Assembly: GCA_022747635.1 (NCBI GenBank)
Contig: JAKTNV010000023.1
Span: 1,824,348-1,888,347, forward strand
DNA from: Hetaerina americana
Taxonomy: Eukaryota > Arthropoda > Insecta > Odonata > Calopterygidae
Direction: 5' to 3'
Length of the DNA: 64,000 bases
Position 1 is the stretch's first letter. Every line of letters starts with the position of its first letter. The position numbers and the translations under genes are program-made. The notes below the pieces were generated by a model. It worked only from the letters and a program-made list of their open reading frames with translations, was not told the DNA's origin and searched no databases. Shown here piece after piece: positions 43,546-57,814 of this stretch.

Positions 43546-44449
43546 GAAAATTCTACCAAAAATAATTTCTTTTTCTATTTTTTTCTGAGGATTTGTTGAC
43601 CGATTCACGTATTTTTGTGGATTGTAAGTCACATGTTTCACCCTATGCCCATCGCTCTTCCTGAAACATTATTAGCTTTGGGGGAGGTGACTGACAGCAA
43701 AGGTCAATGGTGTCTGCTCTTGTTCGTGAATCGCTTCTTCGAAACACGCAATACTCCTGCCTCCTCAAGTGTGAGATGTTTCAATGAGAGTCATTTCCTG
43801 CGCATGAGGGCGGAGATGAAGCTGTCCACTAGGCGATATCGTACCCTTAGCGGCATGAAACTTCCGAAATAAATCGAAATCATAACGTTGCGATAAGTTT
43901 CTTGATACATCCCAGTGACGATTTATCAGGCTGCTGAGCTCTTTCTGATGGAACTAACCTCTCTTCACGGACTCACGCATTTCGAAGTGGTTTTCTGCAC
44001 GAAAGATAACGCCTCTCGGCTTGTTTTTTTGTATGTTTTTCTCCTTCCAACAGTCCTTTTGACTGTACTATACTGTCAACTGTCTTCCATCGCTGAAATG
44101 GGCATCAGAAAATAATTCACTGTAAACTTAAATCTACATCCTTTCCGGGCGCCTATAATCTTTTACGCTTCAAGCAACTTCAAATCTCTTACTAAATGAA
44201 TGTACACCTTCCATGTAACGATCAAACTCATCAAGTCGTCTCCATTGTGTTAACTTTGTGACATGAAGGGAACGTGGTTTTGCTTCGCTGAGCCATTTGC
44301 ATATCAGTATATCCTCCACAGAATAGTGCGTTGGAGGTGTCGTTTCAGTCTCGTAGCCTCTTCAGGCCACCAAATAAAACATAAACATTCATACTTAAGT
44401 AGATTTATTATTGATTCACTTTCACAGGCACTCCTCTCAATGCATCACA

Positions 44450-45300
44450 ACCTTAACGCGAAGGAAGGGCGTGAACGTTCATATGACCACCAGGACTGTG
44501 CTGGCAGGAGCAATAATAATAGTTTCAGGTGGGGTCACCAGTGCCATGTAGTTAGTTCTAAGGGTAGTCGTCAGACCAAATGCGTAGCAAAAACCGTGTG
44601 TTCTACTGCAGGGTCTCTGAGGCATCTAACTGCCAGTGGGGACGCCATTAAAATTATGGCGTCACGTTAACAAAGCGATTGAAAAAGGTCACGGGAGACC
44701 GCATCAATTATTTACCCATGTACTGCAATGGTCAAAATGAGATTATGACTCTTGCAAACGAGACTCCGCCCACAGATACGTGTAAAGAGCTCGGCAGCGG
44801 GGAGGGAAAGGCTTCCGCGGTCGTCTTCGCACGTTCACCTCGCACAGCGGACAGGACATCGGCAGCAGGCGATGAGGCACACCAGAGGACAGAACCTATT
44901 CGTTGGAATGTTCGGAAGATATTGAAAACAGGTATATCAGAAAATATCAAACGTGATGAAAGAAGAAATGCAGACATGCTATGCTCAACGAGGTAAAATT
45001 TAAAGTAAGCTGGTGATCTTAAAACAATAGTTACAAGTAATACACAGCGGAGCAGAACAAGGCCATGGGAGAAATCAGTAGTATTGAATATAGGAGAAAA
45101 TATAGGAGAAATAGTATTTAACATGGAAAAGAGGATTGGTAGAATATCAGTAGTAGCGTGAATAAAAGCTGAATTAACGAAATTGGTTGTCATTCATGTC
45201 CACAAGCTGACAAGTAACCATATGGAGGAAGGAGTAGTTAGTTGATACGAGGGAAAAGCTTTAGTGACAGGGAATGTCCCTAGAGGGAAACACTTGTACT
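44450..45300 (+). mobile_element. RTE-type LINE copy N, 5' part only
   Basis: Follows copy E's 5' leader (the AGGACTGTGCTGGCAGGAG, CAGTGGGGACGCCATT and AAGGCTTCCGCGGTCGTC stretches) into the start of the endonuclease (RWNVRKILKTGISENIKRDE), then fades after GGGAAACACTTG at about 45290. It is truncated at the 3' end, unusual for a LINE, so a deletion or later insertion removed the rest. Diverged and full of stops. Confidence 0.65.
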
Positions 45301-48240
45301 GCCTTGTGACAGCTAAGGCCGAGAATCAAGACCGGGGGGGGGGGGGTTGAAAGGACCTTGGGGTGCCGTGAGGAGCGCACTTCTAGCTGCCTTCGGGTTG
45401 GGGCTCTATCTTCAATGTGGAGCCCCTGGAGCCTTTTCTTGAGGCAAATGTGGACTTCCTCTTCACTACTCTCCGCAGCTTGCCCTCTCCTACCCGCCCT
45501 AAACGGTGGGAATGACCTCATTACCAACGAACCCAAGTGTCTGCTGCTCATCACAAATGCATTCGATGAATTACTCTGGAAAAGGACGGCTCATAAGAAC
45601 ACGGTATTGTCATGACCTAACAAATGCCTCTCTACGGCCCTTCCGGTTTTCTCATTGCCCTCCCCTCTCTTCTCCGTCCGTGCCCACTCGACAAATGAAA
45701 CTAAGATAACTTCAAACTCACACAAAGAAACCAAATACATAGCCCGGTGGCAATAAGTCACTTGTGCAGGAGCACTTGCTCCTTCAACTCCGACGAGTGC
45801 AATGAGACCGAGTCATTTCCGTTCCCTACGTAGGTACATGCGATCGGAGTGGCGAAGAGGATTGGTAGAGGAGGGAGGGAACGAGGAGAAGAGGACGCAG
45901 ATAGGACTTAAAACCGGAGAGGCATTTGACTTCCAACTCGAGGCATTTGCTTTCTACGATCCCTTTTGCACCATCGTGGCTGGACACAAACAGTGTGGAG
46001 GGGGTAGACGGAGGCCGCAACGGCTAAACTTCGCCGGCCACCTCTCGTGCTCCCCACATGTCGTCGAAGACGCGATGACGGTCGTGTTCGCTTCCAGCCA
46101 TTCAATCATCACGTCGGATCATTTTTCAGCATTGGCTCTAGGGTATGCTTACCTGATTCTTTGGAATCGTTGTGATATATGAAAATAGGTTTTAGCCTTA
46201 AGGTTAATATTAAGTAGTAATGGATGAAATCAATGGATTGGGAAAATTTTCTATGGCGACTCCCGATAGGTACAATTGTAAATGTTGCGCCAGTTCCTCC
46301 CAAGTCAATGCATTAATTGTTTGACGTTTCAAAAAATCGTCATATTCTGAAGCATAATGCATAATTACAAATACGATAGGAAACATTCAAACTCTTCGGA
46401 TATGTATGCAGCTGAACTTAAGACATTTAGGAATCGGATTAATCATCGCAGGTGATTTTCCCAAAGCAGCGAACTTTTAGAAAGTTTCGGAGGAAAAAAA
46501 TCCTAGTTATCCGAAATTAGGCTCGAAATCGAAATGGCAGATCAAAATATGAGGCGCTAAAAATATTGTTTAGGCAGCACAAAAGCGCTTAATGAATTCT
46601 AAACGCGATCTTCTTAAATGGTTTGAACTTGAAACCTTTGGGTGAAAGCGGAATGCTAACCTGAGGAGAGGTACATAAAAGAGTCAACTCTCGTCCGAAT
46701 CTGAATGCTTACTCGTCCGAGGTTCCTCAACTTTGAAATCTCTCGCAGACTTAAAACACGTAAAAAACTGTTTCCAAACCCACACATTAAAGCCTCGTCA
46801 AGTTATGTTTGGGTTTCATAAGATCGCGGTAAAGCACTGGGTATCGTAAGCAAACCATGCGTCCTCGCTCAGATCGTTTGGGTAATTGTTGAGCTTCCCC
46901 CTCCGACATCCCCCTTCGCCTCTCCTCCTGCTAAAGGAACCGCCTCATGAAGCTCAGCTTTGACGGACGAGAAAAGTAAACGAGCCCTTCAAGATCTTTT
47001 GTTAAAGTTAGTTGGCAACGATCAAGTTAGAAATAGAGGAATGCGAATGAAAATCCTTCAGCGATAGTAATACCCGCAATTAGTGGTGTGGAGTATAATT
47101 CACTGCATTGAGAGAGCTTGTCAGAGAAAATGTACCAATAGGAAAGATGGTTCATATTATTCAAAAATATATTGCGCAACTGGTAGAACATATTATTTAT
47201 AGCTAAAGCAATGTATGATTATATGTTAGTCTAACGATTACGGCAGACCCGTGCATTACAGACTTTGGAGTGCCGCAGACTTGTTAAATCTAAAAATACT
47301 TGACCAGGTTTTTTCCTGTTTCTCGCAGCTAATATAGTAAATATTCTCTCCAGTTTTCCGTGAATAGCTCTCCGTACCCAAGTCAGAAGTCGTTTACTGT
47401 TCCATTGGCAGCCGTTCCCTCTTACAATTGCGTCTCGAAGTTACCGAAATAAGTTTACTTACCACCGCGCAGAGAGACTGGTGGCCAAGTAACGTAGTTT
47501 ACACACTGCACAGTAACAAGAAGTAAATGGAAACTAGTGAGCCCATCGCACCAGAGTGAGCGATGGTGATCCCTAAGTTTCATTTCCTGGCTATTCACTT
47601 GACGTCGGAGAGTGACCTTATTTCTCCAGAGGGAGCTCAGGGAAACAATAGTTTCCGTATCCACTCTCCATATGATACAGGTGGGAAGAATCAGTTATTA
47701 TCCCTCATTATTATCCCATGCGAGGATAGCGTAGTTTTCATAGGGGAGAAGTAGCCTGCACGGGTACCTGAAGCCTTAAGTCATCAAGTCGAAAATCTCT
47801 CGTTATCATGCACAACATTTGTATGCACTGTTTAACCATTTATTTAATCATCACTTTACCCTAAAATGTTAATTGAAGATTTAATGTGTGTTAAATGCAC
47901 GTATAAGATTATTTTTAGTGATTTAATGTAGAAAATACCCATCTCTCGTTGATTCTAATAATAATAATTTGTGATAATATTTTTAAGTTACCATTTACCT
48001 TTAGTAAAAATGCTTTCATATAGCTTTCATTTCAGACTCAAATTTCCCTCTGACATTACAGCCCATGAAAATCCCAAGCCGTAAAAAAATACAAGAAATG
48101 ATGACGAAGTCTTTTTCTTTGTCCAATAATGAACAACACATGAAAAAACTTCTTCGTCGAAGCCTAGCAACTTTGAAGTAGCGCAGCTGTGGAAATATAT
48201 CACGTAAAATTTCTGCAACGGGGGGACAAATAGAGCTTAA
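45300..48240. other. Intergenic, nothing recognised
   Basis: Contains a 12-base G run (about 45333-45345) and short GC-rich ORFs (45360-46180) without recognised similarity. The remainder is AT-rich and featureless. Confidence 0.45.
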
Positions 48241-48244
48241 AAAA

Positions 48245-48990
48245 GTCAAGCTGCTGCAAGCATTGCTTAGTGAATTGAAAATTCAGTGCGACAGGTATGG
48301 GATGAGAATCAATATTAATAAAACAAAGGTTAGGCGATTTTCTAGAAAGAAAAAGGCTAAGCTAAACATTATAATAGGAGGGCAAAACCTTGAGCAGGTA
48401 GAACAGTTTACGTATCGCGGTAGTGTTTTGAACCAACACGGTCAAAGTAGTAAGGACGTAAGGAGAAGAATTGCGCTAGGCAAAGAGGCTTTCACAAGGA
48501 GGAGGGAGTTGATGACAGGGACATTGAGTAAGGTTATTAAGAAAAGACTCGTAAAAACTTTGATATGGAGCGTAGCTATGTACGGTGCGGAAACGTGGTC
48601 ATTGAAGCAGGAGGATAGACGTAGACTGGAGGCTTTTGAAATGTGGATGTGGAGAAGAATGGAGAAGGTGAAATGGACAGAGAAGAAAACAAACGAGGAA
48701 GTCTTTGGTATGGTGGGCGAATAGAGGGGTTTGTTAGGAGAAATCCTGTGGAGGCAGGAAAAGTGGATTAAGGGGGTATTGACGGCAGTGGGATGTTGAT
48801 GACTGTGGTAGAGGGGAGAATGTTTGGCAAAAGAGAAGGAACAGAATGGGGATGTTGGACGGGATGAAGGGAGGAAGAAAGTACTCAGAGCTGAAGAGGG
48901 ACCTGATGTAAAGATGTGTTTTGCTAGGGGTCACAAATTATTTAATTAGTTATTATGTCCATCCAAACAACTACCTTAACCGGTAGATTA
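48245..48990 (+). mobile_element. RTE-type LINE copy G, 5'-truncated
   Basis: Begins just after the FADD motif (LLSELKIQCDRYGMRININK) and stays open through KKAKLNIIIGGQNLEQVEQF, ALGKEAFTRRRELMTGTLSK and LIWSVAMYGAETWSLKQEDR to a TAG at about 48724, with the rest of the C-terminus in other frames. The 3' end is CTACCTTAACCGGTAGATTACC followed by (TAA)n, then a SINE. Without the frameshift seen in copy F it shows the family's normal RT to C-terminal junction. Confidence 0.85.
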
Positions 48991-48999
48991 CCTAATAAT

Positions 49000-49206
49000 A
49001 ATAATAATTGATTCATTTATTTATTTATTCAGTATTATTCCGAAAACAGCACATTTTGGCCTTTAAATCGAACTATTAACAACGATAACAATGGTCACAT
49101 TGACAAACACCCAAGCCCTAGGTGGAGGAAAACTCACCCAGACGGGAATCGAACCCACGACCCTTGCCCGCGGAATGGCAGACGAGGACGTTACCCCGCC
49201 GCCACT
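49000..49206 (-). repeat. tRNA-derived SINE, family 3
   Basis: On the minus strand an A-box-like AGTGGCGGCGGGGTAACG and a B-box GGGTTCGATTCCC are followed by GTGAGTTTTCCTCCACCTAG and a body ending in (TAAA)n/(TAA)n. It lies directly after copy G's 3' end. The copy at 57341-57542 is a relative. Confidence 0.8.
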
Positions 49207-49209
49207 GGG

Positions 49210-50585
<1,376 letters not shown>

Positions 50586-50985
50586 TGAGGCATGATCAAA
50601 AAGTTCCCGAATATTTTTATTCCAAAAATTACTTCAACAACAAATTTTTGGCCATGGTACCCTTTAAAGTAGTCCCCTTCCAAACGTATGAACTCATCCC
50701 AACGGTGTTTCTACTTTTTGAAACAGTCCTCAAACACTTCTTCCGGAATGCTCAGAAGCTCCTCCGTCGATTTTTTCTCTGTTTCTGGAATGGAGGCAAA
50801 TCTTCTTTCTTTGAGTGGGGTTTTTAGTTTGGGGACAGGAACAAGTCATAAGGGGTCATTTCTGGTGAGTGGGGTGGGTGAGGACATCCAGCTGTCTTGT
50901 TTATGGCTATAATCTCACAAGTTCCGAGAGACAAACTGGTGAGTTGTCGCGGTGAATGGTTGATTTACGATACAAAAGAGCAACA
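50586..50985 (-). mobile_element. Mariner-like element, 3' part
   Basis: A TIR-like end GAGGCATGATCAAAAAGTTC at 50588 is followed on the minus strand by a transposase C-terminus: PEMTPYDLFLSPN, TPLKERRFASIPETEKKSTE, ELLSIPEEVFEDCFKK and EFIRLEGDYFKG, ending near the TIR. The last catalytic Asp is present in the MTPYDLF block. Upstream catalytic parts and the second TIR are missing; two stops occur. Confidence 0.75.
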
Positions 50986-50999
50986 CTGTTTGTGGCACG

Positions 51000-51905
51000 A
51001 GAGCAGTCATATAAATAACATCCTCATTAATTCTTCCAATAAAGACGCGCTTACTATTAACAAACTCTGTAGCAACAAACATTTAACAATTTAGCTCATC
51101 GCAATCGTATGCACTTTTGTTAGTCGACAAATACCCATTAAATTCGTTGCATGAATCACCTACAATGAAGCAGTTCGACAAACAAAACAACATCTGTAAC
51201 GTAGAGAGACGAAGAAAATGGTATGAAATAAAAGCGAACGCTGTAAACCTTTTCCGCTGACAGCATGTCACTACCCCATACACGCTCCACCCTACTCCGG
51301 GAGACGAGGATTGGCGAAGGTAACCCCCGTGGAGGCATCCCATCCAGCCTCGGACTGGGTTCAATATTGTGTAACTTTGATGATCTAACTGGACCCTGTT
51401 ACAAACTTGCTACACCTTGCCTACCTAAGAGTACATATATTCGAGAATCACAAACAAGAGTGGAAAGCCCCTCAGCCTGATAAGAAACTAATATGGGAAT
51501 CTTCCACTGATTTTCTTCTTAAAGGGTATTTTCAAATCGAATACGAAAAACTCATCTCAAAAGTTGGTACCAACGGCGTTGAATTGACTTTTATAAAATC
51601 GTTACATTCTGATAAATGTGAGATATTCGAAAAATAAAATTGCTAAGAGACTTTCTTTTTCTCAAAGCAAGCATCACAAAAAATATTGTAGCTCAGCACG
51701 AAAGGAGGGAAATGAGTAATCAACGCATTCATTAATGATTCAAAGAATAGTTCACGCCCCAGTCCGTAAAAATGATTGCTCCCGATCAATGAATAGGGTG
51801 CACGTCGGTTGATCTTTCAGTATTCCCTTCTTGACCATGCCTGCAAGTCCGAGGGGGTAAATAGCGTCCATGGTTTCTCTACTTCTTTTAAAGCTAAATT
51901 GGACT
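51000..51905. other. Intergenic, nothing recognised
   Basis: No feature recognised. Confidence 0.45.
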
Positions 51906-51909
51906 TCAT

Positions 51910-52215
51910 AGTAGTAGTTTTGAGGGGAGGCGACCGACAGCTAAGGTCATTTGCGCCATAGGGGATGGACAGGAAAGGATGAAGGGTGGAGAGAAACCCG
52001 GCGTCGGCATTAGCCTACTCTTTACGAAAGGCGCCAAGGGGTCCGCAGCTTAACGTCCCATCCGACGGACGCCGTACTCACTCAAAGTGCCCTCCACAAA
52101 GCACCTCAAGTAGGGATCGAGATACCTCTGAAAAATATTCAACACCGCCGGGATTTGAACCCGCGCCCTCAGGGTGGGAAGCCAGTACGTTAGCCCCCGC
52201 ACCATCTCGATCCCC
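51910..52215 (-). repeat. tRNA-derived SINE, family 1
   Basis: Nearly identical to the copy at 30101-30402, with the same A-box, B-box (GGGTTCAAATCCC on minus) and CTACTACTA tail, suggesting recent activity of this family. Confidence 0.85.
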
Positions 52216-52219
52216 TTGG

Positions 52220-53180
52220 ACTTCATTTAAGTACTTAATCACTTTCTTTTCCATTCTCAGGTATATTGTTCTTGCCAGAATCTTCGATAGCTGGCTCACA
52301 GGTTATTATATACTCGTATTTCCCCGACTATTGGTTAGCTGCTGTTCCTCGGAAGGTGGTTTCACGATCCCTTTGCATTGCAGCGCCTCAGGCGCTAAAG
52401 TAATTTTTACATGTCTCCATTGAATTGAGCTTCGCTGTACTCATTAATTTGATCACCACCTTCTCTGTACAGTATGAGTGGACACAATATGAGTGAAACT
52501 ACACTATTCTACTCTAGGTAATTAGCGGCTTATTTTTTGGATTCAACCACGCACCCCCCTTCGGCACATTATTAGGCTTTCGTAGGTATTTCTATGGCAT
52601 CTAACCAAACTTCTACGTCCTGCGAGTACCTCCGGCAAACTGTTCGCGACAGTTCATGCATTGAGTATCCACGCCTCTTTCGTAGCTAAACTCTATAGCC
52701 GGAAGCCTCGTCATTATCCGAGAGTCGACGAGAGCACTCGATGGCTCGAAGCTCAGCCACGAGAAAAGCGAGTTAGAAGAAGAGCTTTTTGCATTGAGCT
52801 AAGGGCGATGGCAATCATGCGAAGCTAATGAATGAGTTATCGCAATAAGTGACATTGGACTTAAAGATTTTAGTTCCATATCCATTTGGCATTACGAATA
52901 CCGAAGCGTGAAGTGTCAGCGTCGATCCTACACTTATCCTAAGCCATTACTGCCAATAATAACTACCTATCGTGATCGCAGTTTGCTCTATTTGCCAATA
53001 ATTAATTATTGATCGGCGTCATTTAGATGTCCGTAGCCGTTTTTGATTTTATGGAAATTATTGTTTTGATAATAGTGAATGATGATGACACAATCAATCG
53101 CGATCTCTTTTAAATAAGTGGACCCTAATGCTTAATTTTCCTTTTGATTTTAGGTCATAGGTTTACGCAGAAGTTCAATG
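52220..53180. other. Intergenic, nothing recognised
   Basis: No feature recognised. Confidence 0.45.
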
Positions 53181-53189
53181 AATCAGGGG

Positions 53190-53360
53190 TGGTTCTCGGG
53201 ATAGTCTGCGTATGGAGAAATTCTGGTCTCAACGTTTCTTCTCGTGTGTTCAGGAGGAAAGCGAAGAAGCATCACATTACTTCGGTCCTGAGGACGCTCG
53301 CTACACTAAGAAAAACGTTGAGCCCAAAAATGCTCCACACGTTGGCAATCCCGAGAACAA
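53190..53360. repeat. Imperfect inverted repeat, PLE-tail-like
   Basis: GGTTCTCGGGATAGTCTGCG (53190 onward) through TCAACGTTTCTTCTC is mirrored, with about a quarter of positions changed, by 53305-53358 (AACGTTGAGCC to CAATCCCGAGAAC). Just inside the right arm CTGAGGACGCTCGC with AAGAAAAACGTTGAG resembles the core of PLE hammerheads but lacks a proper stem II. Probably an older palindromic PLE tail. Confidence 0.4.
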
Positions 53361-53868
53361 CTCTTGGAGCTTTACCTTCGAATGCTGAGCCATGACTAAA
53401 CCACCTATAATTAAATGGCGAATGCCACTCACCAAATTTGGTCCCGCCGCCGCTCTTGGACTCACGATCGCCCTGGGATCCGCTGGCCTCCATCAGCCTT
53501 GGGCGCATTCCTCCAGAGAAGTGATCGAGAGTACTCGACCGATCGACACAGAGTTCAAAATTACACACACACACACTCCCTCGTGCTCACTCACGTTAAT
53601 ACGCAAAGCTACTCCATAAACTGACTAATGGCGAATCTCGCGAAATGGTGACGAGACCCAGCATCAATAAATGAAAGGAAAATCTTATATTGCCACCAAA
53701 CAGTGAGCAATAGAAAACCTAAGGAATTTAGAGGTAAGCAAGAATAATTTTTCAACGATCAGCTACTGGATAAACCCTCGATTGGATAGCATTAATGGTT
53801 ATAATTAAACCGTTAGCCAAAACCAGAAAATCATTTCCTTCTTTTATCTGCCATATAATGTCTGTTCA

Positions 53869-54773
53869 AAAAAAGATGAGACTGTTTGAATAAATACCTA
53901 ATTTTATTAGTTACCGTTTAATCATACTAATCGCCTTCAAAATCCAGCACTTGGCTGCCAGAGCAACGCTTCCAACGCTTTTTCAGCTTTCGAATGCCAC
54001 CGAGAATGCTTTTTTCGGGATAACTTCAAGTCTGCGGTACAATTTTGTTACATTTCTTCAATAGTTCCAAGTCGCCTTCTTTTAAAGGTGGATTTCAACT
54101 TAGGAAATAGGAAAAGTCCGTTGGAGCAAAATCCGAAGAGAAGGGTGGCTGGGGAATCATCGGCTTTGGCCAAAACCTCTTCAACCATCAATGTGTTCTT
54201 CGGTGCGTTGTGATGAAAGCACCCACACTTTTGTCTACATTTGTGGTCTCTTCCGCAACATGGCGAGTCTTAATCTTCTCATAATCTCTGTACTGTGCTC
54301 TCTCACTGTTTTTCCTTTGGGGGCATATCCATAATGATTAATCCCTTCCTAATCGAAGAAAATGATGACCCACACGTTCGAACGCGACATCCGAGCTTTT
54401 TTGGACAGTGGGGATGGTGGCCTCTTCCACTGTGGAGATTGGGCTTAGGTTTCTGTATCATAACCCAGGTTGTGTCGCCTGAGACGATTGTTTTTACGAA
54501 GTTTCTGTCTTCCTTTGAACGATCGAGTAGTCCCTGGTTATGTCTACACGTTTTTGTCTCTCTTCATCCGTTGTTGTGTGGCAAGAATATGTACAGCAAG
54601 TGCGTTGCATGAAGCTAAGTCATCAATCGTTGCTGCGCGGAGACAAGTCGTGAAAGGGTTTCGAGCAAGGCGGTATTTTACTTCCACACAGAGGCCGGTT
54701 GAAGGTGACACGGTACTGATCGTGATCTGTCCAGCAGTTCGCGCGGAGTAGTCTCATCTGTTTTGTACAGATC
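53869..54773 (-). mobile_element. Mariner-like transposon with TIRs, decayed
   Basis: Ends TCTGTTCAAAAAAAGATGAG (53871) and, inverted, TCTGTACAAAACAGATGAG (right end about 54771) are matching TIRs. On the minus strand transposase pieces appear in order: FVKTIVSGDTTWV (first Asp as GDTTW), IMDMPPK, FHHNAPKNTLMVEEVLAKAD (second Asp replaced by Asn), FLFPKLKSTFKRRRLG and FEGD near the C-terminus. Stops and frameshifts are frequent. It is about 900 bp long, shorter than a typical 1.3-kb mariner. Confidence 0.8.
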
Positions 54774-54779
54774 TTGAAT

Positions 54780-55690
54780 TGAAAATTATGTAGATGAGTG
54801 TGAAGTGCACGGTGGAGTCCTCAACCAGAATGCCGATGCTCATCTTCATCCGTAAAAAGTTCTCCGAAGTTACACGGTTGGGCTATCGAACTCTTCCGAT
54901 GGTGGGACTTTGTGGCTCCTAAGTCACCAGGGCTTTTGAAAAACTACCCAAGGAAAGGAACTGTCTCAGGTTAAACTACATGGAATTCCTTCATATCACA
55001 AGAAATTGTGGAAAACACTACAATTCCACAAGTCACACTTCATCAACACACGACCATGGTTTCAGTTTCAGGTCTTACAGTATATCAGAAACAAATATCT
55101 CTCAACATAATCAATTGCTCTTACCAACCAAGTTAATAATTTTACTAATTTTCATTTAGTTATATTATTTTCTTAGTTTTCATTGGGTAAGAGGTCCACA
55201 GGAGAATTGCTTAGCGAATGTGTAAGAAAGTTTAGCATTTTCATTGGGGTCACTTTGCTCATTTCATGGTACTGGAATTGTTAGGTGATAATCCAAAAGA
55301 TACAAATAAATATGAAACAACCTTTTATCTGGTGGAGGACACTTGAATATGCCTTACCATCCAATGGCTGCCTTCAAATATCTTACATAGATCTTACAAA
55401 AGTATGAAACACTGGTTGGTCACACTGGGGAGAGCATTTTAATTATATTAACTTAAGGTCTCTGAATTTTACTTGCTCTTGTCTATTTCTTTAAAATGTC
55501 CTATATGGATTATCATACCAAATTGTTCCAATTTAATGTCACATATATCAATTTAAAGTTCATATTTCTTGTCCAAATTCAAAAGGTGGTGTTAAAACCA
55601 TATTTAATGAATAATGTTCTGTTGCGCCATGGAATGATAGTCTAAAGAAAATATTATTGAAAATAGAATATGGAAAGGGAAGATGAGTAT
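54780..55690. other. Intergenic, nothing recognised
   Basis: AT-rich, no feature recognised. Confidence 0.45.
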
Positions 55691-55699
55691 GAATTACAT

Positions 55700-56825
55700 C
55701 ATAAAAAGGTGAGAAAGTTTACAGTGGACAAAAGAAATAAGTAAAGCAAGATGAGTTTAAGACAAAATGGAAAAATGATATACAATTTATACAAGGTCAT
55801 GGAAAGATAGAAAGAGTACACAGAGGATCTGCATCTAGGTAGAGAAAAATCTAAGTAATTGGATGTAGTAAAGGAGGAGGACATAATAGCAGATGAAAAA
55901 AATCCTGATAAATTGAAATCAGAAATAAGATAAGTAGTGAACGACAAGAAGAATTAGAAAATAATAGAAATGGAAAAATTCCAAATAGAGTTCTTCATAT
56001 GTCTAAATGATCTAGGTATAGAGCATGCAGTAGAATTATGTAAAAAGATTTATGTCACTGGATTATGGTCAGATGATTGGGTGAAGACTATAATAATACT
56101 GATGCCCAAAAAATAGGTCCTAAGAAGTGTTATGACCTTATAGCCATAAGTTTAACACCACAAGCTGCAAAAATATTGCTTATAGTGATAAATAAAACAC
56201 TGGTGGGAATATTGAAAAAAAGGCAATAGAATAGCAATTTGGATTTAGAAGAGGCCGCAACACGAGAGATGCTATTTAAGGGCTTTAAAGGACTTTAGAA
56301 GAATGGTACAAAGAAAGAGGTTAAGGAATGTCTGCCTTTCATTGACTTGGAAAAAGCATTTAATACAGTAAAATAGGATAAGCTAATAGAGACTCTGTAA
56401 ACAACAAAAAGGTGGGCTGAAAAGACAGACGATAGATCAAGGAAATCTACTTGTACCTTAATCAAAAGGTAACATTAATCCTAAATAAACATTGATAGAG
56501 TGGATAGAGATGGTAGAGGAGTGAGATAGGGTTGTTGTCCCTGACATACACTATTCAAAATCTAAACAGAGAAAAAGATCAGTAAAAAAGCCCCAGCAGG
56601 AAAAAATGGAATAAGTATTGGGGGTCAGCAGGTAAGCAGCATACAATTTGTGCATGGCATGTTGTAAGTTATGGATGATATGCAATGGAAAGTTTGTCCA
56701 CACTAGAAATAGATGTGGAAGAGTATGGAATGCAAATTAAATTTAGAAAGACAAAAGTGAAGAGAATGAATGCTAGACTTTGAATGCAGCCATAAATGGA
56801 ACAAGGATTCAGCAAGATATTATAG
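55700..56825 (+). mobile_element. Very old RTE-type LINE, copy S
   Basis: The plus strand retains scattered RT motifs: QFGFRRG as NLDLEEAATREM (frame-shifted reading of the GFRRGRNTRDA block), LPFIDLEKAFNTV (motif A) and a GVRxGCC-like block (about 56520). Dozens of stops. It ends where copy H begins in the opposite direction. Confidence 0.6.
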
Positions 56826-57340
56826 TAATCTACCTGTTAAGGTAGATTTTCAATAGACACAAGCTATCAAACAATACAGCGGCAATTCCCTTATCTCCCA
56901 TAAGAAAACACAACCCAACATCCTACTCAACATTTAGGCCCCTCTTCAACTCCGTACACTTCATTCTTCCCATCATTCCATCTAACATCCTCATTCTATT
57001 TCGGCCCCTTCCTCATTTGCCTAATATTCTCCCCTCTATCGCAATCTTCAGCATCCCACTGCCAATAAAAACAACCCGAATCTATCTTTCCTTCCTCTTT
57101 TGAATATCTGCAAACAATCCTCTCTCCCCCACCATCCCCAGAACTTCCTTGTTTTCCTTTCCTTTCCGTCGTTCTCCACTCCTACATTTCAAAATCAAAT
57201 GCCTCCAATGTACCCCTATCATTTAGCTTCAATGACCATGGTTCTTAACATCCTTATTAAACTTCCCTAATTGATTCCCTTCTACTTGTGAAAGCTTCTT
57301 TGCCTAAAACAATTCTTCTCCTTATGCCTCTACTATTACT
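56826..57340 (-). mobile_element. RTE-type LINE copy H, 3' part
   Basis: Minus-strand copy whose 3' end CTACCTTAACAGGTAGATTAC is at about 56826-56850, tail to tail with copy S. The C-terminal region aligns with F through the MLDGMMGR and WRR parts; it is interrupted at about 57341 by a SINE and continues at 57543. Confidence 0.7.
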
Positions 57341-57542
57341 TGTGAGCCCCGGTGGTGGCGGGGAAACATTCACACCTATAAACCAAGAAGTCGTGAGTTC
57401 GATTCCCATCTAGAATGAATTTTCCTCCACCTCGGCATGGATATTCGTAATTGTCTTTAATGTAAGTGTAATGTTTAGGGGTTCAGTGGTCGAAAGGACT
57501 ATATAGTTCAATTTTACCCCATTAAAGATGATGAATAAACAC
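57341..57542 (+). repeat. tRNA-derived SINE, family 3, inside LINE copy H
   Basis: GGTGGTGGCGGGGAAAC (A-box-like) and GAGTTCGATTCCC (B-box), then TTTTCCTCCACCTCGG as in the copy at 49000-49206, ending near AATAAACACAA. It splits copy H. Confidence 0.7.
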
Positions 57543-57805
57543 AACTTTGATCTAAAGCACTTCTAGGATACATAAACTGCTCAACCTACTCTAGTTTTTG
57601 CCCTCCTATTTTAATGCTTAACTTTACCTTCCTCTTTATGGAAAACCACATAAACTTTGTTTTATTTATATTTATCCTCATTCCAACTCTATTGCATTGT
57701 ATTTCTAGTGCACTCAGTAATGTTTGCGACCCCTCGGCTGACTGACAAACTAAAGCTTGATCATCAGCAAGCATAAGTGATTTAATTTTCGAAATCAACA
57801 AATAT
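57543..57805 (-). pseudogene. RTE reverse transcriptase fragment, copy H upstream part
   Basis: The open frame reads MLADDQALVCQSAEGSQTLL (ADDQ of the catalytic block) and IQCNRVGMRININKTKF, KLSIKIGGQKLE, the RT motif C and thumb of the E/F family. It was contiguous with 56826-57340 before SINE insertion. Confidence 0.75.
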
Positions 57806-57814
57806 GTAACTGGG

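Noticed and set aside
44290..44400. Hammerhead-like CTGAAGAGGCTACGAGACTG on the minus strand
   Set aside because: Core bases fit and a GGTG/CACC pairing exists, but stem II cannot pair and stem III is absent; at best a decayed PLE tail.
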